A DNA stretch of 64,000 bases from assembly GCF_901709675.1 (NCBI RefSeq), contig NC_051094.1:17646501-17710500 (forward strand), in the 5' to 3' direction. A program made the translations under genes and the position numbers. The stretch is from Syngnathus acus (lineage: Eukaryota > Chordata > Actinopteri > Syngnathiformes > Syngnathidae). The first letter of the stretch is position 1. The number at the start of each line of letters is the position of its first letter. Below the pieces are notes generated by a model that was not told the origin of the DNA, searched no databases, and was given only the letters and a program-made list of their open reading frames with translations. Shown piece by piece: positions 24,401 through 33,960 of the stretch.

Positions 24401-26307
24401 CTACGCACGAAGCTATTTCAGTTCAAAATAGGCTGCTCCGTTAATGTATCGAGTAAATTTACAGATCGATATGGAAGGGAAACATAAGTAAGCAGTACCA
24501 ATGTGTTAGATCGAACTTTAGTCAGTTCCGATCATTTTATAGGAGGTAGTTTGAGAAACGCGATTGTTTACAGAGGGCTCATTGGTTATTGGCTAGTGGC
24601 TCCAAGATGGTGGCGCACGCAGTTGCAGCGGCTCAGTGCTCTCCCGATCTACGCATTGTTTGACAATAAAGATCTATTCATACCGCAACCCTAGTCAACC
24701 TCAGTTTGTTGCAGGAGAGCTTCTATTTTATGCGCCTTTTAATCTGGTGCGCCCTATATATGAAATAATTTCTAAAATAAAACATTAAATGAGGGTGCGC
24801 CTTATAATCCAGTGTGCCTTTTGGTGCGAAAAATACGGTAAATAAAATATAAAGTTGACTCAATACAACAATTCAAAATTGAGGGATCTCATTCATTAGT
24901 TGCACCTCTGCTTCACACAACCTGTTGCCACTCCAAATGTTTCTTTGAATTTGATCTGTTTTTTCTTTTTCCAGTAGTAAACACTTTGTTTACTATGTAG
25001 TGTACAACCAACCCTACTATTATACTGTATTTCCAGCTTGAAAATAGCAACATCTCTTTAGACGTCAACGCTCTGAAAACGTGACTTGGCCCAATAACAA
25101 ATAAAAGTGACCTGGCGCATGAGGGACTCCCCCCAGACAACTGGTTGGAGAGGACTTCTCCCATAATGTACATAATTATTTAATGGTCCAAAATGAAAAG
25201 TTGTTTGTTGTATGCAAAGATGTAAAAAGATGCGTTTTACCCTTTTTTTTTAACTTGTGTTTTTTAGACACAAATCGTTTTGTAAAACTTGCACCACAGC
25301 TGAGCTCATGCTAGCCTCAAAATGCACTCTGGTGAATAATGTTCCCTCCTACTACCATTATGTGAAACACAATGCTTAATTATGATTACATATGCGTGGC
25401 CAGGCATTACCAACGACTATGGGCTGACAGGCAGAGTCAATCTCAAGTGAATCACTGTTTGATGGAATTGGAATGGAAATGGACCAGACTTTTGGAGAAC
25501 TACTAAGATTCTAATTTTACTTTTACTAATTTATGTTCTCTATTTCCTTTCAACTCATATTTAAAATTGAGTTTTCAAGGATACAAGGAATTTTCCTTTC
25601 CTCCAAAAAGAATTCAAATACCCACGGATGTTTTTTGTCATACAACATACGTTCCCTCATGACATGGCATGAAATACAATGCCTGTGCTCTCAGGTTAGC
25701 CCAGCAAATCATAATACTTGCAAAATATGACAGAGAGATAAGGGTATGCTTAAAAATGAAAATCCTAGTGACTTAGATTTCACATGATATTCACAAGGTC
25801 ATTTTGTACTTGACAAAAATAATGTGTCTTTGTGTCTATATATATATGACAGATGATTACAATTTTACTCTAGTTTACACATAGAAGACATGGATGTATT
25901 TGTGATCTTGTCTGCTTTTGTTCAGCTCTTTCCAGAGCAAGCAACATAATTTTCTCCAATGGTGACCTGGACCCATGGGCAAATGGAGGGGTAAGGGATT
26001 TAACATATATGTGAGACTTGAGTGCAATGTAAAACTAAAGCTTTATTTTCTTTAAGGTGCGAAAGTCTTTGAGTCCATCATTGATAGCTATCAACATTGC
26101 TGGGGGAGCCCATCATCTTGATTTAAGGTATAGCAAACTGCTTCTTTAGCAAAGTCATACTTGAAATCTTAACATCATATTTTTTTAAATCATAGAGGGT
26201 CCAATGTTGCTGATCCAGCATCAGTTATTGAAGCCAGGAAGGCTGAAGCAGACCTCATCTCACAGTGGGTGGAGTTAGAGAGGATCAGAATACAACAATT
26301 GCTTTGA
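15428..26307 (+). CDS. dpp7: dpp7, dipeptidyl peptidase 7 (DPP2/QPP), last four exons
   Basis: Exons: 15428-15584, 25926-25990, 26057-26153 (approximate end; the donor is GTATAG after AAG/AG) and 26196-26307 with stop TGA. All have AG/GT borders and matching phases. The joined product reads [64 protein letters not shown] and ends RIQQLL. It aligns with the C-terminus of DPP7, a serine exopeptidase of lysosomes and vesicles that removes N-terminal dipeptides with penultimate Pro or Ala. The catalytic Asp lies in NGDLDPW and the catalytic His in GGAHHLDL. The catalytic Ser and the N-terminus are upstream and not found in this window. The first intron has been enlarged to 10.3 kb by transposons. 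PRCP is the nearest alternative but fits less well. Confidence 0.93.
16282..17595 (-). mobile_element. hAT deletion derivative inserted in LINE family B
   Basis: On the + strand the ends are CAGGGGAGGGCAAACT and AGTTTGCCCACCGCTG, flanked by CTCTAGAC (16274-16281) and CTCTAGGC (17596-17603). On the minus strand a decayed frame corresponds to the short ORF at 32212-32448: an N-terminal KKSG segment fused to the C-terminal GSTY...FSH block. Both copies therefore share the same internal deletion of the transposase. It occupies the same LINE position, in the same orientation relative to the LINE, as the hAT at 31659-32881. Confidence 0.85.
18331..19173. mobile_element. MITE with CAGTGGAGCCTCGG ends, TA duplication
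   Basis: The ends are CAGTGGAGCCTCGGTTTTCG and CGAAAACCGAGGCTCCACTT, flanked by TA on both sides. The uninterrupted LINE copy at about 30905-30945 provides the empty site, with only one TA. The interior has about three imperfect repeats (18500-18900) around CCGATCGCGCAACTGCAGC and GTGGACCTCAGTGCGCAGGG. There is no coding capacity. Confidence 0.88.
19600..19860. repeat. Fragment related to the GGCGCAC-type MITE
   Basis: It contains AGTATTTTCTGCACTATTAT, an AT-rich simple repeat at 19617-19682, then TTATAAGGTGCACC and ATTAAAAGGCGCAT, matching in reverse the right arm of the element at 23921-24838 (AATCTGGTGCGCCCTATATA, TGACTAGGGTTGCG). One end is decayed or missing. Confidence 0.6.
20230..21560. 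repeat. Tandem repeat array ending in the ACAGTAATCCC MITE terminus
   Basis: Three copies of a unit containing CTTGTGCGGATGCCCTCACG start at 20322, 20468 and 20639 (spacing 146 and 171 bp), each with AAATAAAATTATAAAAG spacers. Similar AATACAATAAAG words recur at 21190-21470. The right edge (21480-21556) is the reverse end of the ACAGTAATCCC family. A SINE at 20769-21121 interrupts the array. There is no coding potential. Confidence 0.65.
20769..21121 (-). mobile_element. tRNA-derived SINE with GATG tail (copy S1)
   Basis: On the minus strand the head reads GGCGGCTCGGTGGCGCACTG with the A-box-like GGTTAGCACG and the B-box-like GGTTCAATTCC. The body follows, and then a GGATGGATGGATGGAT tail. 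It is flanked by ATTGTAACAAT and ATTGTAATAAT (20758-20768, 21122-21132; one mismatch), a clear target duplication. Confidence 0.9.
21561..23372 (+). mobile_element. L2/Rex1-type LINE (family C), internally deleted
   Basis: The + strand encodes the end of the endonuclease region ([39 protein letters not shown]) and then jumps at about 22125 into the late RT ([52 protein letters not shown]). The RT core is deleted relative to the copy at 43742-47330. In the catalytic box YADD is changed to YADI (about 22340). The 3' UTR ends with the reverse of the ATTCAAGATTCAAG tail at 23370. It is dead. Confidence 0.88.
23921..24838. mobile_element. MITE with CCGTATTTTCCACACTATTA / GCGCAC ends
   Basis: The ends CCGTATTTTCCACACTATTA and GTGCGAAAAATACGG are flanked by TA (23919-23920, 24839-24840). 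GTGCGCCTTATAAT is repeated near both ends, so it resembles the CCGTA-TATAAGTCGC family in design while differing in sequence. The interior has two similar blocks around GGTTCCGATCACTTT and CAGTTCCGATCATTTT. There is no ORF. Confidence 0.85.
24841..25925. other. dpp7 intron, unremarkable
   Basis: No gene or recognisable mobile element is visible. It ends in a pyrimidine tract and CTTTTGTTCAG acceptor directly before the exon at 25926. Confidence 0.5.
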
Positions 26308-26645
26308 TGTTTAGACGTGTTTTTTACTTCAACTTAGAGTTTCAACATTTCTTTAATGAAAATGAGAATGAAAGAAACGAACTCTGCATGTCACTGTCGA
26401 GTAAAAACCTTTGTGCAAATTTGTTCTCTTTAATATAGTCTGTTAATTTGTTTTAATGAATCTAAAATAATGATAAGGTCTTGTCTTTTACAACACCATG
26501 TGTTTTTAACATTTAACTAAAATATCTGTAGTCTGTCTGTCTTTACTTCTAATTTTAGATGGTCATTAAAACGTATTTCCCTGCCACATCTACAAATAAG
26601 ATATTAAGGCTGATGGTATTTTGAAATACAGTGAAGGATTAATTA

Positions 26646-26651
26646 AATAAA
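26646..26651 (+). terminator. Candidate dpp7 polyadenylation signal (AATAAA)
   Basis: AATAAA lies 339 bp after the dpp7 stop in otherwise gene-free 3' UTR-like sequence. It is the first canonical hexamer seen downstream of the stop, and LINE sequence begins about 40 bp later. Confidence 0.55.
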
Positions 26652-26689
26652 TGCAAGATTGCAAATACAGCCAAGGTGTGGACAATGAA

Positions 26690-27646
26690 AATTTGATTTG
26701 TTGAAATCATGGATTCATACTGCTACTCCTGATGTTCTTGCTATTTCAGAATCATGGCTTAGAAAAAGTACTGTAATTTCTATACCAGGTTACATTGTTT
26801 TCCGTCAGGACAGAGCCACCAAAGGGGGTGGTGTTGCTTTATATAATAAAGACCATCTGCAATGTACTGTTTCCCTATCGAGGTCTGTCCCTAAGCAATT
26901 GAAATTATTCGTGGTAAAGATAAAACTGTCTAATAACTTCTCCCTTTCTGTTGCTGTCTGCTACAGACCACCTTCTGCCCCTATCTCATCTTTAACTACC
27001 CTCAGTGAACTCTTGGCCCCACATATCTCCTCTGAGTTCATTCTTTTAGGTGATCTAAATTGGGATATGACTAACCCACCGGAAATGGTTGTGCAACAAT
27101 TTGATGCCCTAAACCTCTTTCAAATTCTATCTGAACCCACTAGACATAACCTGAAATCTCCTTCTTCTGCCACACTGCTAGATGTTATCCTTACAAACGC
27201 TCCCTCTAATTATAAGTCTAGTGTTTTTAGCCAAGATCTGAGTGATCATTGTGCTATTGCTTGCATACGCTCTGGTTCTTCGGTTAAACGCCCACCCATG
27301 ATGGTCTATAAACCCTCCCTGAAAAAGTTTAACCAAGATGCTTTTCTCCAGGACATTGCTGCAGTGTGCTGGGAAAAAATTAACACTTTTTCCACTGTAG
27401 ATGCTGCCTGGTCCTACTTCAAATCGACCTTTGGACTGATCATCAATAAACATGCTCCGCTCATTAAACTACGAATCAAAGACCGGTGTAGTCCCTGGTT
27501 TTCCCGAGATCTGGCTGTGTTAATCCGTCAAAAGAACACCTTATGGCAGAAAGCCCGTTCCTCCCAGTTTCCAAGTGATTGGCTTGCTTTTCGGCAATGT
27601 AGAGACAAATGTACACAGGCAATCAGAAACACCAAAGTGCAGCTAA
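26690..27646 (+). mobile_element. Jockey-group LINE (family A), endonuclease part
   Basis: One long frame reads LKSWIHTATPDVLAISESWL, TKGGGVALYNKDHL, VAVCYRPPSAP, FILLGDLNWDM and LLDVILTNAPSNYKSSVFSQ then DLSDHCAIACI, the order of an apurinic endonuclease domain. Linker sequence follows to AIRNTKVQ. The frame is open for about 315 codons. At about 27646 it is broken by the family B LINE; family A resumes at 34253. It is a host-unrelated reading frame despite its length. Confidence 0.85.
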
Positions 27647-27860
27647 AGACTTGTGGGTGTGAACACAGTCGGCTTGATTTGCCACCAATCAAAGCAGCTC
27701 CTCTCATTCCCTTCATTACGTTTTTTACTCCACTTTTGGGAGTTTACTACTGTTGAACGTCGCGGACAGACCATCCCTGCCATTTCGTCCACGCCGCTGT
27801 CTGGCTCTCAGCGGAGGCTTCGTGACCGTTTGTCTACCGTCGATCATAGGACACGTAAGT

Positions 27861-28679
27861 ATGGCTGCGGATCAAAAGGTTTGTACGGCTTCGTGCACCA
27901 ACTGCAACCTTGTCTTAGAGAGGTTGTCCCTGCTAGAGGGACGTGTCCGCCAGCTAGAGCAGAATAGTGCGATAACAGTAGATGTGGCGGACACAGACGC
28001 GGACTGTAGTCAGCCCGCTAGCCCAGTTAGCATTAGCCCCAAGCGGCTTGCTAATCGCGATGAGCCAGGTAAGACGCATAGCCGTCCAAAGTCATCTCGG
28101 TTTACTGGCCCTCGCATCTTGGTCATAGGTGAATCCATTACCCGAAATATCACGCTTAAAAATCCAGCGACGGTAATGTGTATTCCTGGGGGCAGAGCAC
28201 CCGACATAGAAGCTAATCTTAGGGAGCTGACTCGCAATAGGCCTAGTCAACAGCGTAGTTCCAACAACACTAGCTACTCGGACATAGTGATACACGTCGG
28301 CGCCAATGATGTTAGGATGAGGCAATCAGAGATCACAAAGAAAAACATAGCGAGGACTTGTGATCTCGCCAGAAAGATGAGTCGGCATCGAGTATTTGTC
28401 TCTGGCCCCCTGCCTGGGAGAGGCACTGATGATAGGTTTAGTAGATTAGTCTCCCTTAATCGATGGATGGCTGGGTTCTGTAAAAAGCAGGGGCTGTATT
28501 TTATAGATAAGTGGTCCTCCTTCTGGGGCCGCCCCGACCTGCTGAGGAAGGACGGCCTTCATCCTAACCGCGAAGACGCCTTCACTCTTTCTAGGAATAT
28601 AGATTACTGTTTGAGGCACTCAAGACAGGTCACATTAGAGCAGGCTGTTAGGATGGGTAGACTTCCAGCATGCACATAG
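27861..28679 (+). CDS. LINE family B ORF1: SGNH-type esterase protein
   Basis: An intact frame of 272 codons starts MAADQKVCTASCTNC. Residues about 8-35 have a C-x3-C-x2-C cluster and a short heptad-like LVLERLSLLEGRVRQLEQN stretch. An SGNH/GDSL hydrolase fold follows: GES with Ser near residue 92, VGANDVR with Asn near 149, and DGLHPN with Asp 231 and His 234. CR1 and L2 elements are known to carry such esterase ORF1 proteins, of uncertain role in retrotransposition. This start was chosen over an upstream in-frame GTG/ATG region because it follows the leader and begins the family-like MAADQK sequence. It is the only undamaged ORF of this LINE. Confidence 0.8.
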   Translation: MAADQKVCTASCTNCNLVLERLSLLEGRVRQLEQNSAITVDVADTDADCSQPASPVSISPKRLANRDEPGKTHSRPKSSRFTGPRILVIGESITRNITLKNPATVMCIPGGRAPDIEANLRELTRNRPSQQRSSNNTSYSDIVIHVGANDVRMRQSEITKKNIARTCDLARKMSRHRVFVSGPLPGRGTDDRFSRLVSLNRWMAGFCKKQGLYFIDKWSSFWGRPDLLRKDGLHPNREDAFTLSRNIDYCLRHSRQVTLEQAVRMGRLPACT

Positions 28680-28971
28680 CTCCCTATGTAGACTAGAGCG
28701 TCACAGTTTGAATAGTGCTACAGTACACGTGAACACACTTTCTACTGAGGTAGTAGACAAATCCAATCACTCCACCCCGACCGGTATCGCTGATGAAACG
28801 GTGCCTGTTTCAGATAATATTACATGTGTACCAAATATTTACTATCAAATTCCTACGGTCGTATCGTCCCACCGCGCTAATAAACATTTGAGAGGTGATG
28901 TCAGGCCTAGAGAACACAATCTTACTCGCATTTCGTTTAAAAATCCTTCAATAGATACGAACCCTGATTGA

Positions 28972-31650
28972 CCGATTACACTTAAACTCGGTCTTATGAA
29001 TATTAGATCGCTTCATACGAAAGCAGTTCTCGTTAATGACCTCATCACGGAACATAATCTAAACATTTTTGGTCTTTGCGAGACCTGGTTAAAACCTAAT
29101 GAACTGCTGCCGCTTAATGAGGCCTCGCCTCCAAATTTTGTGAGCTCGCATGTAGCGCGTCCTCGAAAAAAGGGTGGGGGTGTGTCGTCCTCATCTCAAA
29201 TTCCGATCTTAGATTTAGGCCTCGTTCGATTAACGTATTTAAAACATTTGAAGTTCTCACTGTCCAATCCACCGTTTTACCGGCATTTTATCTTGCTGTT
29301 ATTTACCGTCCACCCGGGGCTTACTCTGGCTTCATGGATGAATTTTCAGAATTCGTGGCTGATCTAGTGACAAATGCGGATAATATAATAATCATGGGCA
29401 ATTTCAATATCCACATGAATTTACCGTCAGAGCCACTTACTTCGGCGTTTCAGACTTTAACTGATACGTACGTTTGGTTTTACGCAAGCCGTACAGGCAG
29501 AAACATAAGAATGGAAATACCTTAGATCTGGTATTATCCCGAGGACTGGCAACCTCAAATATAACAGTACTGCCATACACTACTGTTTTGTCTGATCATT
29601 ACTTAATAAAATTTGAAATTTTAGTTCTTTGTCAAAGACAAGAGAGCAATCAGAATTATAGCAGCCGTAATATTAACTCCATGACTGCAACTGCGCTATC
29701 TGAGTTACTGTCACCGGCAACTGCCATATTTCCCGCATATATCGGCTCTATTAATAATCTTACAAATGAATTCAATGCGACATTGTTAAATGCCATCGAC
29801 TCTGTGGCGCCGCTACGTCTGAAAACTCGCCATAGATTGCCTACTCCGTGGTTCACAGATGAAACACGTACGCTTAAGCAATTATGTAGAAAGCATGAGC
29901 GCAAATGGCGTTTAACCAAACTTAAGGTTTTCCATCAGGCATGCCGTGACAGGCTCCTGAAATGTAAAGATGCGCTTATCTTAGCAAAAACTCGTTATTT
30001 TTCGCAAGTCATTAATCTCAATTAAAACAATCCTAAATACCTATTTGATACAGTGGCAAAGCTAACAGTACGCCAGCCGACCCCCGATAGCTCCTTTCAC
30101 TCATCTGACGAGTTCATGTAAATTTTCGCTCGAAAGATTGAATCCATTAGGGATGAGGTCAAGATGACCATTCCAATCGCTCAGTCGAGACCGCCGATTA
30201 CCGGCGCTGACGATCATGCAATGACCCTCTCAAATTTTAAAAGCGTGCCCCTTGAAAGGCTTACACAATTGGTTAGTGCGGCTAAACAAACAACATGTTT
30301 ACTCGACCCGCTTCCAGCCAAACTATTTAAAGAATGATTTCAAATTTTGGGACCGTCCGTCTTAAATATCTGTCTGTCTCCTCTGTGATAGTGCCAACAG
30401 CCTTTAAAACCGCTATCATTAAACCGCTACTTAAGCGACCAAATCTTGACCCGAACTGTCTCAGTAATTATAGGCCAGTTTCAAACCTCCCATTCATAGC
30501 AAAACTTCTTGAAAAAGTAGGAGCGCAGCAGCTTATTGATTACATGGTCGCCAATAATCGATATGAATCTTTTCAGTCTGGTTTTAGAGCTAATCATTCC
30601 ACTGAGACAGCACTTGCTAAAGTGACTAATGATCTCATAGCTATGGATTCAAACACTTCATCGGTATTGTTACTACTCGATCTTAGTGTTGCCTTCGACA
30701 CTGTAGACTTCGATATTTTATTAGAGCGTCTTAAAAGTTGTGTTGGTATTTCAGGGTCAGCACTAGGCTGGTTCTATTCCTATCTATCAGACAGGACGCA
30801 CTGAGTGGTCAATGGCAATACGTCCTCTGAGCTCTATAACGTTACATGTGGTGTCCCACACGGATCGGTACTCGGACCAATTCTATTTAATATTTATATG
30901 ATTCCGCTTGGGGACACAATACGTACATAAATATAATATTAGTTTTCAATGTTGGATGACACCCAATTATATATGCCGTAATCGATAACAGATCCGCGGG
31001 ACTGTTGTAATCTTGAGGCATGCCTTGCGGAGATCAAGCAATGGATGTCTCTCAACTTCCTTCGTCTTAACCCAGATAAAACTGAGATGTTGATAATTGG
31101 TCCAACTCGTTATCGACACTTTTTTTAAGGAAACCACTATAACTATAGATAACTGTACTATCACTCAAAGCAATACTGTAACTAATCTCGGGGTAATATT
31201 TGACCAAACGTTCTCCTTTCAAAAGCACATTAAGAAGATACCAGAATTGCGTTTTTTCACCTTCGTAATATTGCTAAGATTCGTCCGATCCTCTCGACCG
31301 GTGATGCGGAAACTATTATACGTGCGTTTATCACGTCGCGCCTAGACTACAGTAACACATTATTCTCTGGTCTTCCTAAGTCCAGCATCAAAAGTCTACA
31401 GTTAGTACAAAATGCTGCTGCAAGGCTGCTCTCACGGACAAGAAAATTTGATCACATTACCCCTATATTAGCCAACTTACATTGGCTCCCGGTCCATTTA
31501 AGATGTGACTTCAAGGTTCTTCTATTAACCTATAAATCATTGCATGGCTTAGCGCCTTCATATCTCGTCGACCTCGTTGTTCCTTATGTTCCGTCTCGTA
31601 ACCTTCGTTCGCAAAACGCTAGTCTTTTAGTGACACCGAGGGTCTGCAGG
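28972..31650 (+). pseudogene. LINE family B ORF2 (endonuclease-reverse transcriptase), broken
   Basis: Recognisable parts in order: MNIRSLHTKAVLVNDLI and LNIFGLCETWLKP (endonuclease start), IIMGNFNIHMN, NTLDLVLSRGL and VLSDHYLIKFEI (endonuclease end), then RT with KPLLKRPNLDPNCLSNYRPV, ANHSTETALAKVTND, LLLDLSVAFDTVDFDIL and [16 protein letters not shown]. The catalytic box is destroyed: about 30948-30960 reads SMLDDTQLY, where the other copy (about 18302-18330, reverse) has CYADDTQ, because four bases are missing. There are several other frameshifts and stops. Confidence 0.82.
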
Positions 31651-31658
31651 GTCTAGAG

Positions 31659-32881
31659 CAGGGGTGTCCAAACTACGGCCCGCGGTCCAGTTTTTATTGG
31701 CCCGCAGCAAATTCAGAAAACATAATTGAATATGGCCCGCACAAGAAGCTTGAGCTCAACTCTGTTGCACTTCTCAGTTTCAACACTAGATGGAGCCCGC
31801 CACACAAATGAAATCAAGCGAAGAAAAACTTTTACCGCGAGTCCCCAGAAATGGCTGCACCGAAGAAACGCAAAATAGCAAGTGAGTGTAGAATATTTCA
31901 AACATGTTGGGAAAATGAGTATTTCTTCAAAGAAATCAACAGAAAGTGTGTCTGTTTGATTTGTAATGATGTTGCTGTGATGAAAGAGTATAATGTCCGC
32001 GCATTTACTCCCGGGAGCCGTGTCAGAAAGCTCGGTGCACACTCACAAGTGCGTGTGCGTACTCAGTAGTACGTAGTAATTTCATCTATCAGTGCCAAAT
32101 TTCGAGTGTCGGCTGTGACGTCAATATTCTCGTAATTCGCGCGCTGAGTTTTCAGATACAGTTTTACGCTAATGCCACCCACAAACCTTCCCCTGGAATC
32201 CTTCCATTAAAATGAGTGGCCCGAAGAAAAGAAAGGTGGACACTGAGTGGCGAATGTTAAAAAAGAGTGGACAATTTGGCTCGACCTACGTGTGTGAGAA
32301 GACGTTCAGCCACATGAACGTCAACAAAGCCCGTCACAGATCTAGGTTAACGGACCGACACCTCGGCTCTATCCTAAGAATTACCACAACAAATTCTACT
32401 CCAGACTATGATGCACTAGCAAAAAAGGGAAACCAACAATACTATTGATTTCTTTATTACTTTATTTAGATGTATTCTTTCACTGATTCTTCAAGATGAT
32501 GAATTTGGTCAGAATGTTTGCCGTTGGATGTGATTTCGCCTCATTAGATAAACATATTTCATAAATCTGACCTGCAGGCGGTGAAGTGATGGAAAATGTT
32601 ATTCATCATAACAGTGTTGTATTTAATAAGAATCACTGATAGTAGTTTTTTGGTGAACTATTTTTTTAATGCTGTTAAGAAATGCATTTGTTTTCAAAAA
32701 GCTTTTTTTAAATATCCATGCTTTAGTATCTACTAAAAGTAAAAACCTTTTATGCAATGACCTTTACATGTCATTTATATTACTATACACAAACACTACA
32801 TCCATCTGCTCCTGGTTCGGCCCCCCGGTCAAAATTTAGAACCCAATTCGGCCCGCAAGTCAAAAAGTTTGCCCACCCCTG
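31659..32881 (+). mobile_element. Chimeric hAT deletion derivative in LINE family B
   Basis: The ends CAGGGGTGTCCAAACT and AGTTTGCCCACCCCTG are flanked by perfect GTCTAGAG (31651-31658, 32882-32889). It holds two transposase beginnings: MAAPKKRKIASECRIFQTCW with a C-x2-C finger at 31851, and MSGPKKRKVDTEWRMLKKSG at 32212. The left 350 bp match the hAT end at 63791, while the rest from GCGCATTTACT (about 32007) matches the hAT at 16282-17595, so it is a recombinant of two hAT types. Confidence 0.88.
32212..32448 (+). pseudogene. hAT transposase, N- and C-terminus fused by internal deletion
   Basis: The 78-residue frame joins a basic N-terminal start (MSGPKKRKVDTEWRMLKKSG) to the C-terminal block GSTYVCEKTFSHMNVNKARH and RLTDRHLGSILRITTTN. 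The latter is typical of the hAT C-terminal dimerisation region in GTF2IRD2/ZBED-like transposases. The whole catalytic middle is missing. The same fusion, decayed, is present in the hAT at 16282-17595, so the deletion predates both insertions. Confidence 0.8.
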
Positions 32882-32967
32882 GTCTAGAGCATTTTCTATT
32901 CGGGCTCCAGAGCTTTGGAATGCCCTACCAATGGATATTAGAACTGCTACCTCAGTAGAAACATTTA

Positions 32968-33068
32968 CCGTTTTTTTCCGTGTATAATGCGCCCCCATGT
33001 ATAATACGCACCCTAAAAATGGCATGTTGATGCTGGAAAAAAGCCTGTACCCATGTATAATACGCACC

Positions 33069-33112
<44 letters not shown>

Positions 33113-33960
33113 TCCCAATGATCGTCACACACGCAGGGAGGCAATGGGTCCCATTTTTATAGTCTTTGGTATGGTCTTAACTAGGCTGGATGTATTTTTT
33201 TTTGTTGGCGTTGATTTCTCCGACTGCCCAGAAAGGCACCACCGCGATCAGATGAAGAGAGGAAAGTGACGTGCGTACATGTGAAAAAGGCGGCTCTGTA
33301 TGGGAGAGACGTTGAAGAGGAATAAAAACACCCTTGGAAACCAAAACTTGCCCCTCGTCGTGACTCGGAGCCGCAACAAATGTTTCGGATTTGTGTAGGG
33401 TACATTGTGACAGCAAACGAGCAGGTGATCGAGCAAGCGTCTGATACGAGAGCATTGCGTTCGTATGGAGCGTGTTTGAAGTGAACAGCAGAGACGAAAG
33501 GAACAAGGCAAAGTGTTGTGAAATAAAATATTACCTGTAATACGCATTTTGTTATTTGCTGATTGTATTAAACTATCACATTCATTGTCAGTCAAGAAGA
33601 GAAGAGGACTATTATCCCTTCTTTGACGAAATGACCAGAGCACAGTACAAACACACTATTGTTCTTGTAACGTGTTTTGTATTTAAGTCCTGTCTGCCCC
33701 TCGCTCACCGTCGGATCATTGCATGTGTTACTGTCATGATGTCTGTTTGGTTTCTGTTCCTGTCTTTGGTAATGTCACCCTGTCTTTTTGTTCCACGTCT
33801 TTGTCGGTCAGTCCTGTTGTTGGTTTTGTTGTACCATGATTTTCTTTAAAAAAAAAAAAAAAAAAAATTAAAAAATTTTTGTACCCATGTATAATGCGCA
33901 CCCCAGATTTTAGGACAATAAATTAGTTAAATTTTGCGTATTATACACGGAAAAAAACGG
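32968..33960. mobile_element. MITE with CCGTTTTTTTCCGTGTATAA / TGCGCAC ends (copy 1)
   Basis: The ends CCGTTTTTTTCCGTGTATAA and TTATACACGGAAAAAAACGG are flanked by TA. The other LINE family B copy (about 16190-16200) keeps the uninterrupted ACATTTAAGACAC, proving a TA duplication. CCCATGTATAATACGCACCC repeats lie near both ends. The interior shares about 170 bp around GTTTCGGATTTGTGTAGGGT with the copy at 47816-48635. A SINE fragment with a long T run (33069-33180) is inserted here but not in the other copy. Confidence 0.88.
33069..33180 (-). mobile_element. Internally deleted SINE fragment with poly(A) tail
   Basis: A run of about 41 T (33069-33109) followed by AAGTCCCAATGATCGTCACA is the reverse of a SINE 3' end. 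It then jumps to GGGAGGCAATGGGTCCCATT, matching 62365-62395 of the SINE at 62280-62585. The roughly 160 bp between these parts of the full-length SINE are absent. Confidence 0.75.

Noticed and set aside
26698-27756. 352-codon ORF that looks like a gene
   Set aside because: It is the endonuclease domain of a jockey-group LINE; the last 37 codons belong to the inserted second LINE.
33720-33850. Second LTR-like fragment (TGTCATGATGTCTGTTTGGT and CTTTGTCGGTCAGTCCTGTT words)
   Set aside because: Some words resemble the LTR at 48955 in reverse, but the match is patchy and lies in the interior of a MITE; not strong enough to annotate.
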